Below, one piece after another: positions 20,385-28,344 of a stretch of DNA of 42,397 bases. The first letter of the stretch is position 1. Every line of letters starts with the position of its first letter. The notes under the pieces were generated by a model, which worked only from the letters and a program-made list of their open reading frames with translations, had not been told where the DNA came from and did not search any database. Origin of the DNA: Candidatus Mailhella merdavium. Its GTDB lineage: Bacteria; Desulfobacterota; Desulfovibrionia; Desulfovibrionales; Desulfovibrionaceae. The stretch spans positions 1 to 42,397 of the forward strand of contig DWXS01000008.1 of the NCBI GenBank assembly GCA_019119045.1, written 5' to 3'. A program made the translations under genes and the position numbers.

Positions 20385-21008
20385 ATGATGGACTTTTCGA
20401 CCTGGCTGGCCTTTGCGGGAGCCAGCCTGCTGCTTTCCATTGCCCCCGGCCCGGATAACCTCTTTGTGCTTGCCCAGAGCGCAATGTACGGCAAAAAGGC
20501 CGGGATTCTTGTCGTTCTCGGGCTCTGTACGGGCCTTGTCGTCAACACGCTGCTGGCGGCGCTGGGGCTTGCGGCCCTGGTTGCCGCGCTCCCTGCGCTG
20601 TTCTGGGCCATCAAGGCGGCCGGGGCGGCCTACCTCGTGTACCTTGCCGTCATGGCCTGGCGTCACGCGCGCGACGGCGGCGGCGCGGCGGAAGGGGTGC
20701 GCCTCTCCGGAGTCGCGCTCTGGCGGCGCGGCGTCCTCATGAACCTGACGAACCCCAAAGTTCAGATTTTCTTTCTGGCCTTCTTTCCCCAGTTCGTAAA
20801 AGCCGGAACGACGGGCTGGGCTCTGGTCGCGCAGATGCTCCTTCAGGGCGTCACCTTCATCGGGGCCACGGCTCTGGTGTTCGGAGCGATAGCCTGGGGC
20901 GCGGGCGCGCTGGCCGACAGACTGCGCAATCCCTCGTTTCAGGTCTGGCTGAACCGGGGCAGTGCGATCCTGTTCCTGCTCCTTGCCGCCTTCACGCTCG
21001 CAAGCTGA
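20385..21008 (+). CDS. LysE/RhtB-family amino-acid exporter
   Basis: A 207-residue inner-membrane protein with about six hydrophobic segments, matching the LysE superfamily that exports amino acids such as lysine, threonine or homoserine. The family signature is near the N-terminus (SIAPGPDNLFVLAQSAMYGKKAG), followed by the hydrophobic helix pair, a short charged loop (WRHARDGGG) and the conserved LTNPKVQIFFLAFFPQFV segment. The substrate cannot be told from sequence. AGGAAG at 20370-20375 supports the ATG at 20385; an ATG also sits immediately after it at 20388. It lies after the PFOR terminator hairpin and more than 400 bases before pta, so it is probably its own unit or depends on readthrough from PFOR. 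Confidence 0.88.
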   Translation: MMDFSTWLAFAGASLLLSIAPGPDNLFVLAQSAMYGKKAGILVVLGLCTGLVVNTLLAALGLAALVAALPALFWAIKAAGAAYLVYLAVMAWRHARDGGGAAEGVRLSGVALWRRGVLMNLTNPKVQIFFLAFFPQFVKAGTTGWALVAQMLLQGVTFIGATALVFGAIAWGAGALADRLRNPSFQVWLNRGSAILFLLLAAFTLAS

Positions 21009-21120
21009 CCCGCCTCCGACCCGGAGACGGACGGAACGCGACGGCATGGAAGCGGCCGCATCCTACGGACGGCCCGGGGACGGAGGAACGGCAATACGGC
21101 ATCCGCTCCCTCCCCCCCGA

Positions 21121-21156
21121 ACGGCCCCACGGACGGCCCCGCGGACGGCCCCGCGG
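21121..21156. repeat. Three-copy 12-bp tandem repeat
   Basis: ACGGCCCCACGG, ACGGCCCCGCGG and ACGGCCCCGCGG in direct succession, followed by a decayed fourth unit (ACGGCGCGCTCC). It lies inside the GC-rich intergenic island between lysE and pta. Confidence 0.85.
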
Positions 21157-21343
21157 ACGGCGCGCTCCCTGCGGGACGGCACGGAACCGACGCCCTCCAC
21201 GCTCCCTCCTCCAGGGACGGCCCCAGAGGTCAGCCTCGAAACCGGCGGCCCCGAAACCGGCGGCCGGAGGCCCTCTCCCCGAGCGGCCCCACAGCAAGGC
21301 CCCCGGGGACGCCGCGGGAAAGCCGTATTCAATAAAGTTGTAT

Positions 21344-21373
21344 TTGACGAACTTGCGCCTTTGAAGCTATTTT
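21344..21373 (+). promoter_or_regulatory. Candidate pta promoter
   Basis: TTGACG (21344-21349) is followed after 18 bases by TATTTT (21368-21373), a reasonable sigma-70-like pair in the AT-rich patch about 60 bases before the pta start. Confidence 0.45.
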
Positions 21374-21388
21374 CAGACGACACGGTTA

Positions 21389-21398
21389 TGTGATCACA
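21389..21398. promoter_or_regulatory. Palindrome downstream of the pta promoter
   Basis: Perfect 10-bp palindrome TGTGATCACA, 33 bases before the pta start and 15 bases after the candidate -10. It resembles the two half-sites of CRP/FNR-family operators brought together without the usual six-base spacer, so the binding protein is unclear. The position would suit a repressor. Confidence 0.35.
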
Positions 21399-21430
21399 CA
21401 ATCAACCAATCCTGATAAAGCGAGTGAATC

Positions 21431-23575
21431 ATGGCCAATACTCTGTATATCACTGCCACGGAAGCGCGCTCGGGCAAATCCGCCATTGCGCTGGGCATGA
21501 TGCGTCTGGTCACAGGGCGGGTACGCCGCCCCGCTCTGTTCAGACCGATCATCAACAGCACGGATCCGGCGCATCCGGATCACGACATTGATCTGCTGCT
21601 GAAGACCTTTCATCTGGATATGCCCTATGAAGAAACCTATGCCTGCTCTCTGGACGAGGCGCTGGAACTGATCAACGCCGGCAAGTCTGAGGAGCTTATG
21701 GACAAGATCCTCCATGCCTTCAAGCGTCTTGACGCGAAGTATGACTTCATCCTCTGCGAAGGCACGGACTTCATGGGCAAGGATTCCACGTTCGAATACA
21801 ATCTGAACGGGGATATTGCCGCCAATATCGGCGCGCCGGTGCTGCTTGTCACGAGCGCGCAGGGCAGAAGCGTCAACGAGGCGCAGAGCGCGGTGCTGTC
21901 CGGCATCGATCTCATGAAGGCCAAGGGCGTGCATGTGGTTGCCGTCATTGCGAACATGTCCACGCTTTCCGAGGCGGACAGTCAGGAACTCATCAACCGG
22001 ATCAATCCCAACGGCGCGGAAGAAGGTCAGCAGCCCGCAGAAGGCTTTGCCGACACGCGCACGCCGCTGTTCTTCGTCATTCCGGCGATTCCCGCCCTCG
22101 GCCAGCCGAGCATGCAGGATGTGGCCAACTGGCTGGATGCGAAGGTTCTTCACGGTCAGGAACATCTGGACAACCTGATCAGCGGCAATCTCATAGCGGC
22201 CATGCAGGTGGGCAACTTCCTCGATTACCTTCAGGACGGCCACCTGGTCATCACGCCCGGGGATCGTGCGGACATCATTCTGGCCACGCTGACGGCCCGC
22301 ATTTCCTACGCCTATCCCGACATTGCCGGGATTCTGCTCACCGGCGGCCTGCCCCTTGCGCCGACCATGGAACGCCTGATGCAGGGCTGGGCCTCGCTGC
22401 CGCTGGCCATACTCTCCGTGGAAACGGACACCATCACCACGGCGACCAATCTGAGCCGCCTGCACGGGCGCATCGAAGCCTCCGACGAAGGCAAGGTGCA
22501 TCTTGCGCTCGGTCATTTTGCCCGCCATGTGGACACCCGCGTGCTGGGCGACAGACTGGGCGAACCGTCCAAGCGCATGACGCCCCGCATGTTTGAATTC
22601 CAGATCATGGAACAGGCCCGCAAGCACCGCATGCACATCGTGCTTCCGGAAGGCGAGGAAGAACGCATTCTGCGCGCCTCCGAAATTCTGCTCCAGCGCG
22701 ACGTGGCCGACCTCACCCTGCTGGGCGATGCGGACAGGATCGGCGTCAAGATCCGCGCGCTCGGCCTGAATCTGGAAAAGATCCGGATCATCCAGCCCGA
22801 GCTTTCGCCTGAATTTGAAGATTATGTGAAGACCTATTTCGAGCTGCGCCAGAAAAAGGGCATCAGCATGGATCAGGCCCGCGACCGCATGAAGGACGCC
22901 ACCTATTTCGGCACGATGATGGTCTACAAGGGCCACGCGGACGGTCTGGTTTCCGGCTCGATCAACACCACGGCGCATACCGTGCGGCCCGCGCTGGAAT
23001 TCATCAAGACCAAGCCCGGCGCGTCCATCGTCTCCAGCGTGTTCTTCATGTGCCTCAAGGATCGCGTGCTGACCTTCGGGGACTGCGCCATCAATCCGGA
23101 CCCCACGCCCGAACAGCTTGCGGATATCGCTGTGACCTCTGCGGAAACGAGTCGCATTTTCGGTCTGGAACCCCGCGTGGCCATGCTTTCGTATTCCTCC
23201 GGCAAGTCCGGCAGCGGTGCGGATGTGGACAAGGTGGCGGAAGCAACCAGAATCGCGCACGAAAAGGCTCCCGATCTGCTGCTCACCGGCCCCATACAGT
23301 ACGACGCGGCCATCGACGCGGACACGGCGCGTACCAAGATGCCCGGCGATCCTGTTGCCGGACGCGCCACCGTGTTCATCTTCCCGGATCTGAACACCGG
23401 CAACAACACCTATAAGGCCGTTCAGCGCGCTGCGGACGCCATTGCCATAGGCCCCGTGCTTCAGGGTCTGCGTAAGCCCGTGAACGATCTGTCCCGCGGC
23501 TGCCTCATCCCCGATATCGTCAACACCGTGGCCATCACCGCCGTGCAGGCGCAGGCGGAAAAGGGCCTGAACTGA
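21431..23575 (+). CDS. pta: Phosphate acetyltransferase
   Basis: Converts acetyl-CoA and phosphate to acetyl phosphate and CoA in the acetate/ATP pathway. At 714 residues it is the long (class II) form. The N-terminal P-loop/BioD-like domain has TATEARSGKSAIALG and DFILCEGTDF, a central DRTGG domain lies at about 215-330, and the catalytic PTA/PTB domain runs from about residue 385 to the end (IVLPEGEEERILRASE, DGLVSGSINTTAHTVRPALEF, MLSYSSGKSGSG, GPIQYDAAID, NTGNNTYKAVQRAA). The ribosome site before 21431 is weak (AAAGCGAGTG). ackA starts 80 bases after the stop, with a perfect hairpin between them, so the two form the usual pta-ackA unit. The N-terminal domain in the family has an allosteric role. 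Confidence 0.97.
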   Translation: MANTLYITATEARSGKSAIALGMMRLVTGRVRRPALFRPIINSTDPAHPDHDIDLLLKTFHLDMPYEETYACSLDEALELINAGKSEELMDKILHAFKRLDAKYDFILCEGTDFMGKDSTFEYNLNGDIAANIGAPVLLVTSAQGRSVNEAQSAVLSGIDLMKAKGVHVVAVIANMSTLSEADSQELINRINPNGAEEGQQPAEGFADTRTPLFFVIPAIPALGQPSMQDVANWLDAKVLHGQEHLDNLISGNLIAAMQVGNFLDYLQDGHLVITPGDRADIILATLTARISYAYPDIAGILLTGGLPLAPTMERLMQGWASLPLAILSVETDTITTATNLSRLHGRIEASDEGKVHLALGHFARHVDTRVLGDRLGEPSKRMTPRMFEFQIMEQARKHRMHIVLPEGEEERILRASEILLQRDVADLTLLGDADRIGVKIRALGLNLEKIRIIQPELSPEFEDYVKTYFELRQKKGISMDQARDRMKDATYFGTMMVYKGHADGLVSGSINTTAHTVRPALEFIKTKPGASIVSSVFFMCLKDRVLTFGDCAINPDPTPEQLADIAVTSAETSRIFGLEPRVAMLSYSSGKSGSGADVDKVAEATRIAHEKAPDLLLTGPIQYDAAIDADTARTKMPGDPVAGRATVFIFPDLNTGNNTYKAVQRAADAIAIGPVLQGLRKPVNDLSRGCLIPDIVNTVAITAVQAQAEKGLN

Positions 23576-23590
23576 AGTCCGGCCGAACGC

Positions 23591-23618
23591 ATATCCCGTA
23601 CCCCGCGGTACGGGATAT
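23591..23618 (+). promoter_or_regulatory. Perfect intercistronic hairpin between pta and ackA
   Basis: A 12-bp perfect stem ATATCCCGTACC / GGTACGGGATAT with a four-base loop (CCGC). It has no T-run after it, so it is more likely a processing or mRNA-stability element than a terminator. It sits 16 bases after the pta stop and 37 bases before the ackA start. Confidence 0.65.
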
Positions 23619-23655
23619 GCCCCCCTTCCCCCAAACCATCCAAGCGGAGAACGGC

Positions 23656-24876
23656 ATGAAAATTCTCGTCATCAACGGCGGCAGCTCCTCCTTCAAGTAT
23701 CAGATCATCGACATGGAAACGAGCGAACGCATCTGCCAGGGCCTTGTCGAACGTATCGGCATGCCTGAAGGGAACTTCAAGCACAAACGCTTTCCCGGCA
23801 CCGATCGGGAAGAGACCTTCGAGTTTCCGGGAGCCTACCCGAACCACACCGCAGGCATGCAGGAAATGGTCAAGGTGCTGCTGGACCCCGAACGCGGCGG
23901 CGTGATTTCCTCTCCGGACGAAATTGCGGCCGTGGGCCATCGCGTGCTGCTCGGCGGCCCCGAATATGCGGAAGCGCTGGTGGATGAAAAGGTCAAGAAG
24001 GTCATTCTGGACTACATCCCCCTCGGCCCGCTGCACAACCCGGCCAACCTTGCGGGCATCGAAGTCATGGAAAAGCTCTTCCCCGGCAAGCCCAACGTGG
24101 CGGTGTTCGACACCGGCTTCCACGCCACCATGCCGGATCAGGCCTATACCTACGCCATTCCGCAGGATCTGGCGAAAAAGCACCGCATCCGCCGCTACGG
24201 CTTCCACGGCACCTCGCACAAGTTCGTGTCCAAGGAAGCGGCCGCCTTCCTGGGCAAGAAGCCGGAAGAGGTCAACCTGATCACCTGCCACCTCGGCAAC
24301 GGCAGTTCCATCTGCGCCGTGGAACACGGCAAGTGCGTGGATACCAGCATGGGACTCACGCCTCTTGAAGGTCTGGTCATGGGCACCCGCAGCGGCAGCA
24401 TCGACCCGGCCATCGTGACCTACCTCATGCAGGCCGAAGGCTACAGCGGCCCGCAGATGAGCGATATTCTCAACAAGCAGTCCGGCCTCAAGGCTCTGTG
24501 CGGCATGAGCGATCTGCGCGATCTGGAAGCGGCGGAAGAAGCCGGCGACAAGGCGGCCTCGCTCGCGCTGCGGATCTTCGTCTATACCATCCGCAAATAC
24601 ATCGGCGCGTACTTCGCGGTTCTCGGCCATGTGGACGCGGTGGTCTTCACCGGCGGCATCGGCGAAAATTCCCCGAAGGTACGCGGCCTTGTCTGCCGGA
24701 ACATGGACGTGTTCGGCATTGCCGTCGACGAAGCTCTGAACGCTCCGCGCAAATCCTGCGCGCGCGACATCAGCCTGCCGGGCGCAAAAGTACGCGCGCT
24801 GGTGGTTCCGACGGACGAAGAGCTGGAAATCGCCCGCACGACGATGCGTATAGCTTTCCCCGACAAAACGTGCTAA
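23656..24876 (+). CDS. ackA: Acetate kinase
   Basis: Transfers phosphate from acetyl phosphate to ADP, giving acetate and ATP. The 406-residue product has the full ASKHA-fold signature set: NGGSSSFKYQ at the N-terminus, GHRVLLGG, RYGFHGTSHKFV, CHLGNGSSICA, MGTRSGSIDP and VVFTGGIGENSPKVR. Length is normal for the family. The frame is open to 23617, but the ATG at 23656 has GGAGA just upstream and begins the conserved KILVINGG strand, so it is used. It is second in the pta-ackA unit and is followed by a strong terminator at 24978-25006. Confidence 0.97.
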   Translation: MKILVINGGSSSFKYQIIDMETSERICQGLVERIGMPEGNFKHKRFPGTDREETFEFPGAYPNHTAGMQEMVKVLLDPERGGVISSPDEIAAVGHRVLLGGPEYAEALVDEKVKKVILDYIPLGPLHNPANLAGIEVMEKLFPGKPNVAVFDTGFHATMPDQAYTYAIPQDLAKKHRIRRYGFHGTSHKFVSKEAAAFLGKKPEEVNLITCHLGNGSSICAVEHGKCVDTSMGLTPLEGLVMGTRSGSIDPAIVTYLMQAEGYSGPQMSDILNKQSGLKALCGMSDLRDLEAAEEAGDKAASLALRIFVYTIRKYIGAYFAVLGHVDAVVFTGGIGENSPKVRGLVCRNMDVFGIAVDEALNAPRKSCARDISLPGAKVRALVVPTDEELEIARTTMRIAFPDKTC

Positions 24877-24977
24877 ACTGCGCGGGACGGCCTGCGGAAA
24901 ATCCGGGCTTCCGAGCGCGGCCTGCGCCGCGTTCCCAGTCGATCGGAGCTTCCTCCGCACCACTGCATTGCCAAACC

Positions 24978-25006
24978 GGGGCCGGCCAGTCCGGCCCCTC
25001 TCTTTT
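24978..25006 (+). terminator. Intrinsic terminator after ackA
   Basis: Stem GGGGCCGG (24978-24985) with CCGGCCCC (24991-24998), a five-base loop and the T-rich tail TCTCTTTTA. It separates the pta-ackA unit from dapB. Confidence 0.85.
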
Positions 25007-25047
25007 ATCCTGACGCAAGCGCGTCACGGCAAGACAAGGAGCCTTTC

Positions 25048-25848
25048 GTGCCAGTTTCCATCATCGTCACCGGAGCTGCGGGCCGCATGGGTTCGCTCAT
25101 CGCCTCCCTTGCCCGCCAGTCGGAAGACCTGAGCCTTGCCGGTCTTCTGGAACGCCCCGGACACACCGACATCCCGAACGCCGCCTGTCCCGTATCTTCA
25201 GACATCGAATCGCTGCTGTCGGCCTCTCCCGGCGCGGTCGTCATCGACTTCACCACGCCGGAAGCAAGCATGCAGCACGCCCGGGCGGCGGCGGCCCACG
25301 GCAGTCCCATCGTCATCGGCACAACTGGCCTGAACGAACAGCAGAAAGCGGAACTGGCGGAACTGGCCCTGCGCACGCCCGTGTTTCTTTCCCCGAACAT
25401 GAGCGTCGGCATCAACGTTCTGCTGGAAATACTGCCGCAGCTCGTCCGCATGCTGGGCGACAGTTACGACGTGGATATTCTGGAACTGCACCACAACAGG
25501 AAAAAGGACGCCCCCAGCGGCACCGCGCTGCGCCTTGCGGAAGCCGTGGCCGAGGCAAAGGGCTGGAAGCCCGGGGAAAGCTTCCGCTGCTGCCGGGAAG
25601 GCATCATAGGCGAACGCCCCAAACAGGAAATCGGCATCCAGACCATACGGGGCGGCGACATTGCCGGCGTCCACACCGTATACTGCATGGGCCCCGGGGA
25701 GCGCATAGAAATCACGCATCACGCCCACTCGCGGGAAAATTTCGCCAACGGCGCGCTCAAGGCGGCCGCATGGCTTGCAGGCCGAAAACCCGGGCGCATC
25801 TACGACATGAGGGATATCCTGCGCGAGGCGCAGACGGGCGCGCTGTAA
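25048..25848 (+). CDS. dapB: 4-hydroxy-tetrahydrodipicolinate reductase
   Basis: Second committed step of the diaminopimelate/lysine pathway: NAD(P)H-dependent reduction, feeding peptidoglycan and lysine synthesis. The 266-residue product starts with the Rossmann motif VTGAAGRMGSLI, contains VVIDFTTPEAS and GTTGLNEQQK, and has the catalytic signature LELHHNRKKDAPSGTALRLAEAV with the His and Lys in place. It ends with HTVYCMGPGERIEITHHAHSRENFANGALKAA. The start codon is GTG at 25048, with AAGGAG seven bases upstream. It follows the ackA terminator, so it has its own promoter or reads into nadE, which begins about 210 bases on after a hairpin. Confidence 0.96.
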   Translation: MPVSIIVTGAAGRMGSLIASLARQSEDLSLAGLLERPGHTDIPNAACPVSSDIESLLSASPGAVVIDFTTPEASMQHARAAAAHGSPIVIGTTGLNEQQKAELAELALRTPVFLSPNMSVGINVLLEILPQLVRMLGDSYDVDILELHHNRKKDAPSGTALRLAEAVAEAKGWKPGESFRCCREGIIGERPKQEIGIQTIRGGDIAGVHTVYCMGPGERIEITHHAHSRENFANGALKAAAWLAGRKPGRIYDMRDILREAQTGAL

Positions 25849-25950
25849 CAGGGGCGCGCGCATCCGGCCGAACAGGAAGGCAAGATCCGACACAAAACCG
25901 CACGACCGCAAAACAGACGTTTTCCGGAGACCAGCGAAGTCATTCCGCAG

Positions 25951-25988
25951 CCTCCGCCGCACGGGGCATTCTTTTTGTGCGGCGGAGG
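25951..25988 (+). promoter_or_regulatory. Strong hairpin between dapB and nadE
   Basis: Perfect 12-bp stem CCTCCGCCGCAC / GTGCGGCGGAGG with a 14-base loop ending in five T's. There is no T-run after the stem, so it is not a textbook terminator. It could still slow polymerase or protect mRNA ends. Confidence 0.5.
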
Positions 25989-26059
25989 GCCTCGGAGAAC
26001 TGCGCCGCCCTGTTGAAAATAACAATTTTGTCCGATTCGTGTGCCAAGGGAGATTTCAC

Positions 26060-27610
26060 ATGCGTATCGTCATGTTGCAGGTCAATACCAGCTCCGGAGA
26101 TTTTTCCGAAAACGTCTCCATCATAGCGGAACAGGCCCGCAAGGCCATGCGGGAACTGGGCCGCTCCATCCTGTGCGTCGTACCGGCCGGCGCGCTGGCC
26201 GGCTTTCCCTGGGAAGGCATGACCTGTCGCGAAGGCTTTTACAATCTCTGCCATGAGGCGGGCCACAAACTGGCCGCCGAACTGCTGGAAGGCCCCGCCC
26301 TGCTGACCGGGCTTCCCTCCGAAAACGGCATGTACTACGTCCTCCTGAAGGACGGCAGAATGGGTCTGGTGCCCCGGACGCCCGCCGGCATGCTGCAACT
26401 GAAAGGCTGCTCCCTCTATCTGCCCGAAGGCAATCTGACCCGCGCCGCACAGTCCATGTCCGGCTATGTGGCGGACGCCGTGCTGGACATGGAGCCGCGC
26501 CGTTTCGTCGCGGACGGCCAGAAGACATACGAAGCGGAGTGTACGGGCATCGCCAGACTGTGGAATCGCCCCGTGCTGGCCGTCAATCTGTGGGGAGCCG
26601 AAGACGAGCTGATTCTGGGCGGCGGAAGCTGCGCCTTTTCCCCTGCCGGGGAACTGACGGCCCGCGCGCCTCTTTTTGAGAACGCCGTCCTTGCGGTGGA
26701 TCTCGAACATACGGAAGAAAGGGGCGAAATATGCCCCCTGCCGGGCCGGGAGGAAAGTCTCTTCCACGCCTGCGTCACGGGCATACGGGACTACGCGCGC
26801 AAATGCGGCATATCGCGGGCCGTGGTGGGGCTTTCCGGCGGCATGGATTCCGCCATGGTGGCCTGCATGGCTGCGGAAGCTCTGGGCAGGGAACAGGTGC
26901 TGGCCGTCCTCATGCCCTCGCGCTGGAGCAGCGATCACAGCGTGAGCGATGCGGAAGTCCTGGTGCGCAATCTCGGCATCGGCGCGCGCACCGTGGCCAT
27001 ACAGCCCATGGTGGACGCCTTTTCCGCAGGCATGGCTCCCGCGCTGGAGGGTCTTCCCGCCACTTCCGGCGACGGGGACATGGTGACGGAAAATGTCCAG
27101 CCGCGCATCCGGGGCACGCTGCTCATGGCCTTTGCCAACTACGCCGGAGCCTTTGTGCTGGGCACGGGGAACAAGTCGGAAAACGCCGTGGGCTACTGCA
27201 CGCTGTACGGAGATACCGTGGGCGCAATCGAACCCATAGGCGACATTTACAAAAGCGAACTGTATGCCGTAGCGCGCTGGTACAACCAGTACAAGGGCGC
27301 GCAAATCATTCCGGAACATATCTTCACCAAGGCCCCCTCTGCGGAACTGCATCCGGATCAGAAGGACGAGGACAGCCTGCCCCCCTACGAGGTGCTGGAC
27401 AATATCCTGCGCCAGCTCTTTGAAGGACGGCGCGCGCCCGAAGACATCCGGGTTCCGGGATGCGATGCGGACACGCTGAACGCCGTTCTGAAAAGAATAG
27501 AACGCGCCGAATTCAAGCGTCACCAGAGCGCGCCCTGCCTGCGCCTGAGCAGCTGTTCGCTGGGGCATGAATGGCGCATGCCCGCCTCGGCCGACATTCT
27601 GTGCCGCTGA
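26060..27610 (+). CDS. nadE: NAD synthetase with degenerate N-terminal glutaminase (nitrilase-like) domain
   Basis: Amidates nicotinic acid adenine dinucleotide to NAD with ATP. The 516-residue chain has the two-domain layout of glutamine-dependent NadE. The synthetase half is intact: P-loop VVGLSGGMDSA at about 256-265, then VLGTGNKSENAVGYCTLYGD at 366-384 and GDIYKSELY. The N-terminal nitrilase-fold half (1-215) looks catalytically dead. The Glu expected in F-P-E-L-A-L-T-G-Y is Ala43 (VPAGALAGFP, 41-50). The LICED-type Cys motif is replaced by LYLPEG (119-124). I see no match to the usual Lys motif, and the region between is shortened. If so, the enzyme would use free ammonia or ammonia from a partner. 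Three in-frame bases at 26039 allow a GTG start, but the ATG at 26060 follows AGGGAGA and begins the fold. A terminator follows at 27629. Confidence 0.9.
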   Translation: MRIVMLQVNTSSGDFSENVSIIAEQARKAMRELGRSILCVVPAGALAGFPWEGMTCREGFYNLCHEAGHKLAAELLEGPALLTGLPSENGMYYVLLKDGRMGLVPRTPAGMLQLKGCSLYLPEGNLTRAAQSMSGYVADAVLDMEPRRFVADGQKTYEAECTGIARLWNRPVLAVNLWGAEDELILGGGSCAFSPAGELTARAPLFENAVLAVDLEHTEERGEICPLPGREESLFHACVTGIRDYARKCGISRAVVGLSGGMDSAMVACMAAEALGREQVLAVLMPSRWSSDHSVSDAEVLVRNLGIGARTVAIQPMVDAFSAGMAPALEGLPATSGDGDMVTENVQPRIRGTLLMAFANYAGAFVLGTGNKSENAVGYCTLYGDTVGAIEPIGDIYKSELYAVARWYNQYKGAQIIPEHIFTKAPSAELHPDQKDEDSLPPYEVLDNILRQLFEGRRAPEDIRVPGCDADTLNAVLKRIERAEFKRHQSAPCLRLSSCSLGHEWRMPASADILCR

Positions 27611-27628
27611 ACCGGCCTTCTTCACCAG

Positions 27629-27667
27629 ATGCGGGAAGCCTCCGGAGCGGAGACTTCCCGCATTTTC
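27629..27667 (+). terminator. Intrinsic terminator after nadE
   Basis: Ten-bp stem ATGCGGGAAG (27629-27638) with CTTCCCGCAT (27654-27663), an inner TCCGGA-type pairing and a TTTT tail, 18 bases after the nadE stop. Confidence 0.75.
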
Positions 27668-28018
27668 GCATATGGACTCCGCCCCGGAAGCAGAACCTTT
27701 TCCTCAAACACGGCTTCCCGCGACGGCGGCGCAACACTCTTCCTCCTGCGCCTGTCCGACGCAAAAGCGCATACAGACGGTCTCCGGAGCGTATCCCCAT
27801 GATACGACATATTCTTCAGGAACGTTGAGCGGCAGAAGATGCGGACTCCCACATCTCCCGTACATACGAACCGTACTCATGGTTCATGCCCGCATACAGG
27901 AACGTCGCGGACTTCATGTTCCATATGTCGAAATCATGCAGTATTTGAAACATCGATACTGTTTGCAATGCAATACACAATATCCTGAAACGATGTTGAT
28001 CCCCGACATACTGAGATT

Positions 28019-28138
28019 TTGTCCTCTGCATGAAGGAAACGTTATATAGTATGACAAAAAATATCATGTTGTATTAATATGTAATGAAATTTCAGACCAT
28101 GTATTTTTTCAAAATGAAAAATCCGACGGATTTTTTTT
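28019..28138 (+). ncRNA. Candidate small RNA or leader with terminator (tentative)
   Basis: TTGTCC (28019-28024) is followed after 17 bases by TTATAT (28042-28047). About 70 bases on, the stem AAAAATCC / GGATTTTT with a GAC loop (28117-28138) ends in a run of eight T's. Together this would make a transcript of roughly 85 bases that stops before the efflux operon. It could equally be only the leader of that operon with an attenuator. No start codon with a ribosome site is seen inside. Confidence 0.25.
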
Positions 28139-28344
28139 CATCCAAAGCATCATTCTGAAATTTTTGCCTGTTTGTACAGCGGAAGCAATTAACTTTTTGT
28201 AACAAAAAAGATATGAGTATCTTCCCTGAAGCGAGTTTATACTGAAAAAACATTCAGCTGTTGCCGGGGGATTCCGACAGGGGCCTCCGAAATTCTGCGG
28301 CTGACTGAGAACACACTCATAACGGCATACAGGAGTCTTCGTAC

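Larger units (their letters stand above)
21009..21430. other. GC-rich island and pta promoter region
   Basis: The first 320 bases are low-complexity filler with a three-copy 12-bp tandem (ACGGCCCC[A/G]CGG at 21121-21156) and a pair of GAAACCGGCGGCC words near 21238-21265. From about 21325 the sequence turns AT-rich and holds the pta promoter and a palindrome (both listed). No coding sequence is supported. Confidence 0.65.
27611..28344. other. Long intergenic region upstream of the efflux operon
   Basis: More than 730 bases without a convincing gene. It holds the nadE terminator, a GC-neutral middle with weak inverted repeats (CAGTAT/ATACTG near 27938-27961), then an AT-rich block from about 28030 to 28260. 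That block carries a promoter-like pair, an A/T-flanked hairpin with a T-run (listed) and a near-perfect dyad TTTTTGT-A-ACAAAAA near 28195-28209, a possible operator. A minus-strand 83-residue frame (27816-28067) lacks a ribosome site and is not called. Confidence 0.5.

Noticed and set aside
21389-21398. TGTGATCACA as a classic CRP or HcpR operator
   Set aside because: Those sites have about six bases between half-sites; here there are none, so I list only a palindrome.
25951-25988. dapB-nadE hairpin as an intrinsic terminator
   Set aside because: The T-run is in the loop, not after the stem.
27816-28067. 83-residue minus-strand frame upstream of the efflux operon
   Set aside because: No ribosome site, no motif, and it starts inside an AT-rich promoter-like area.
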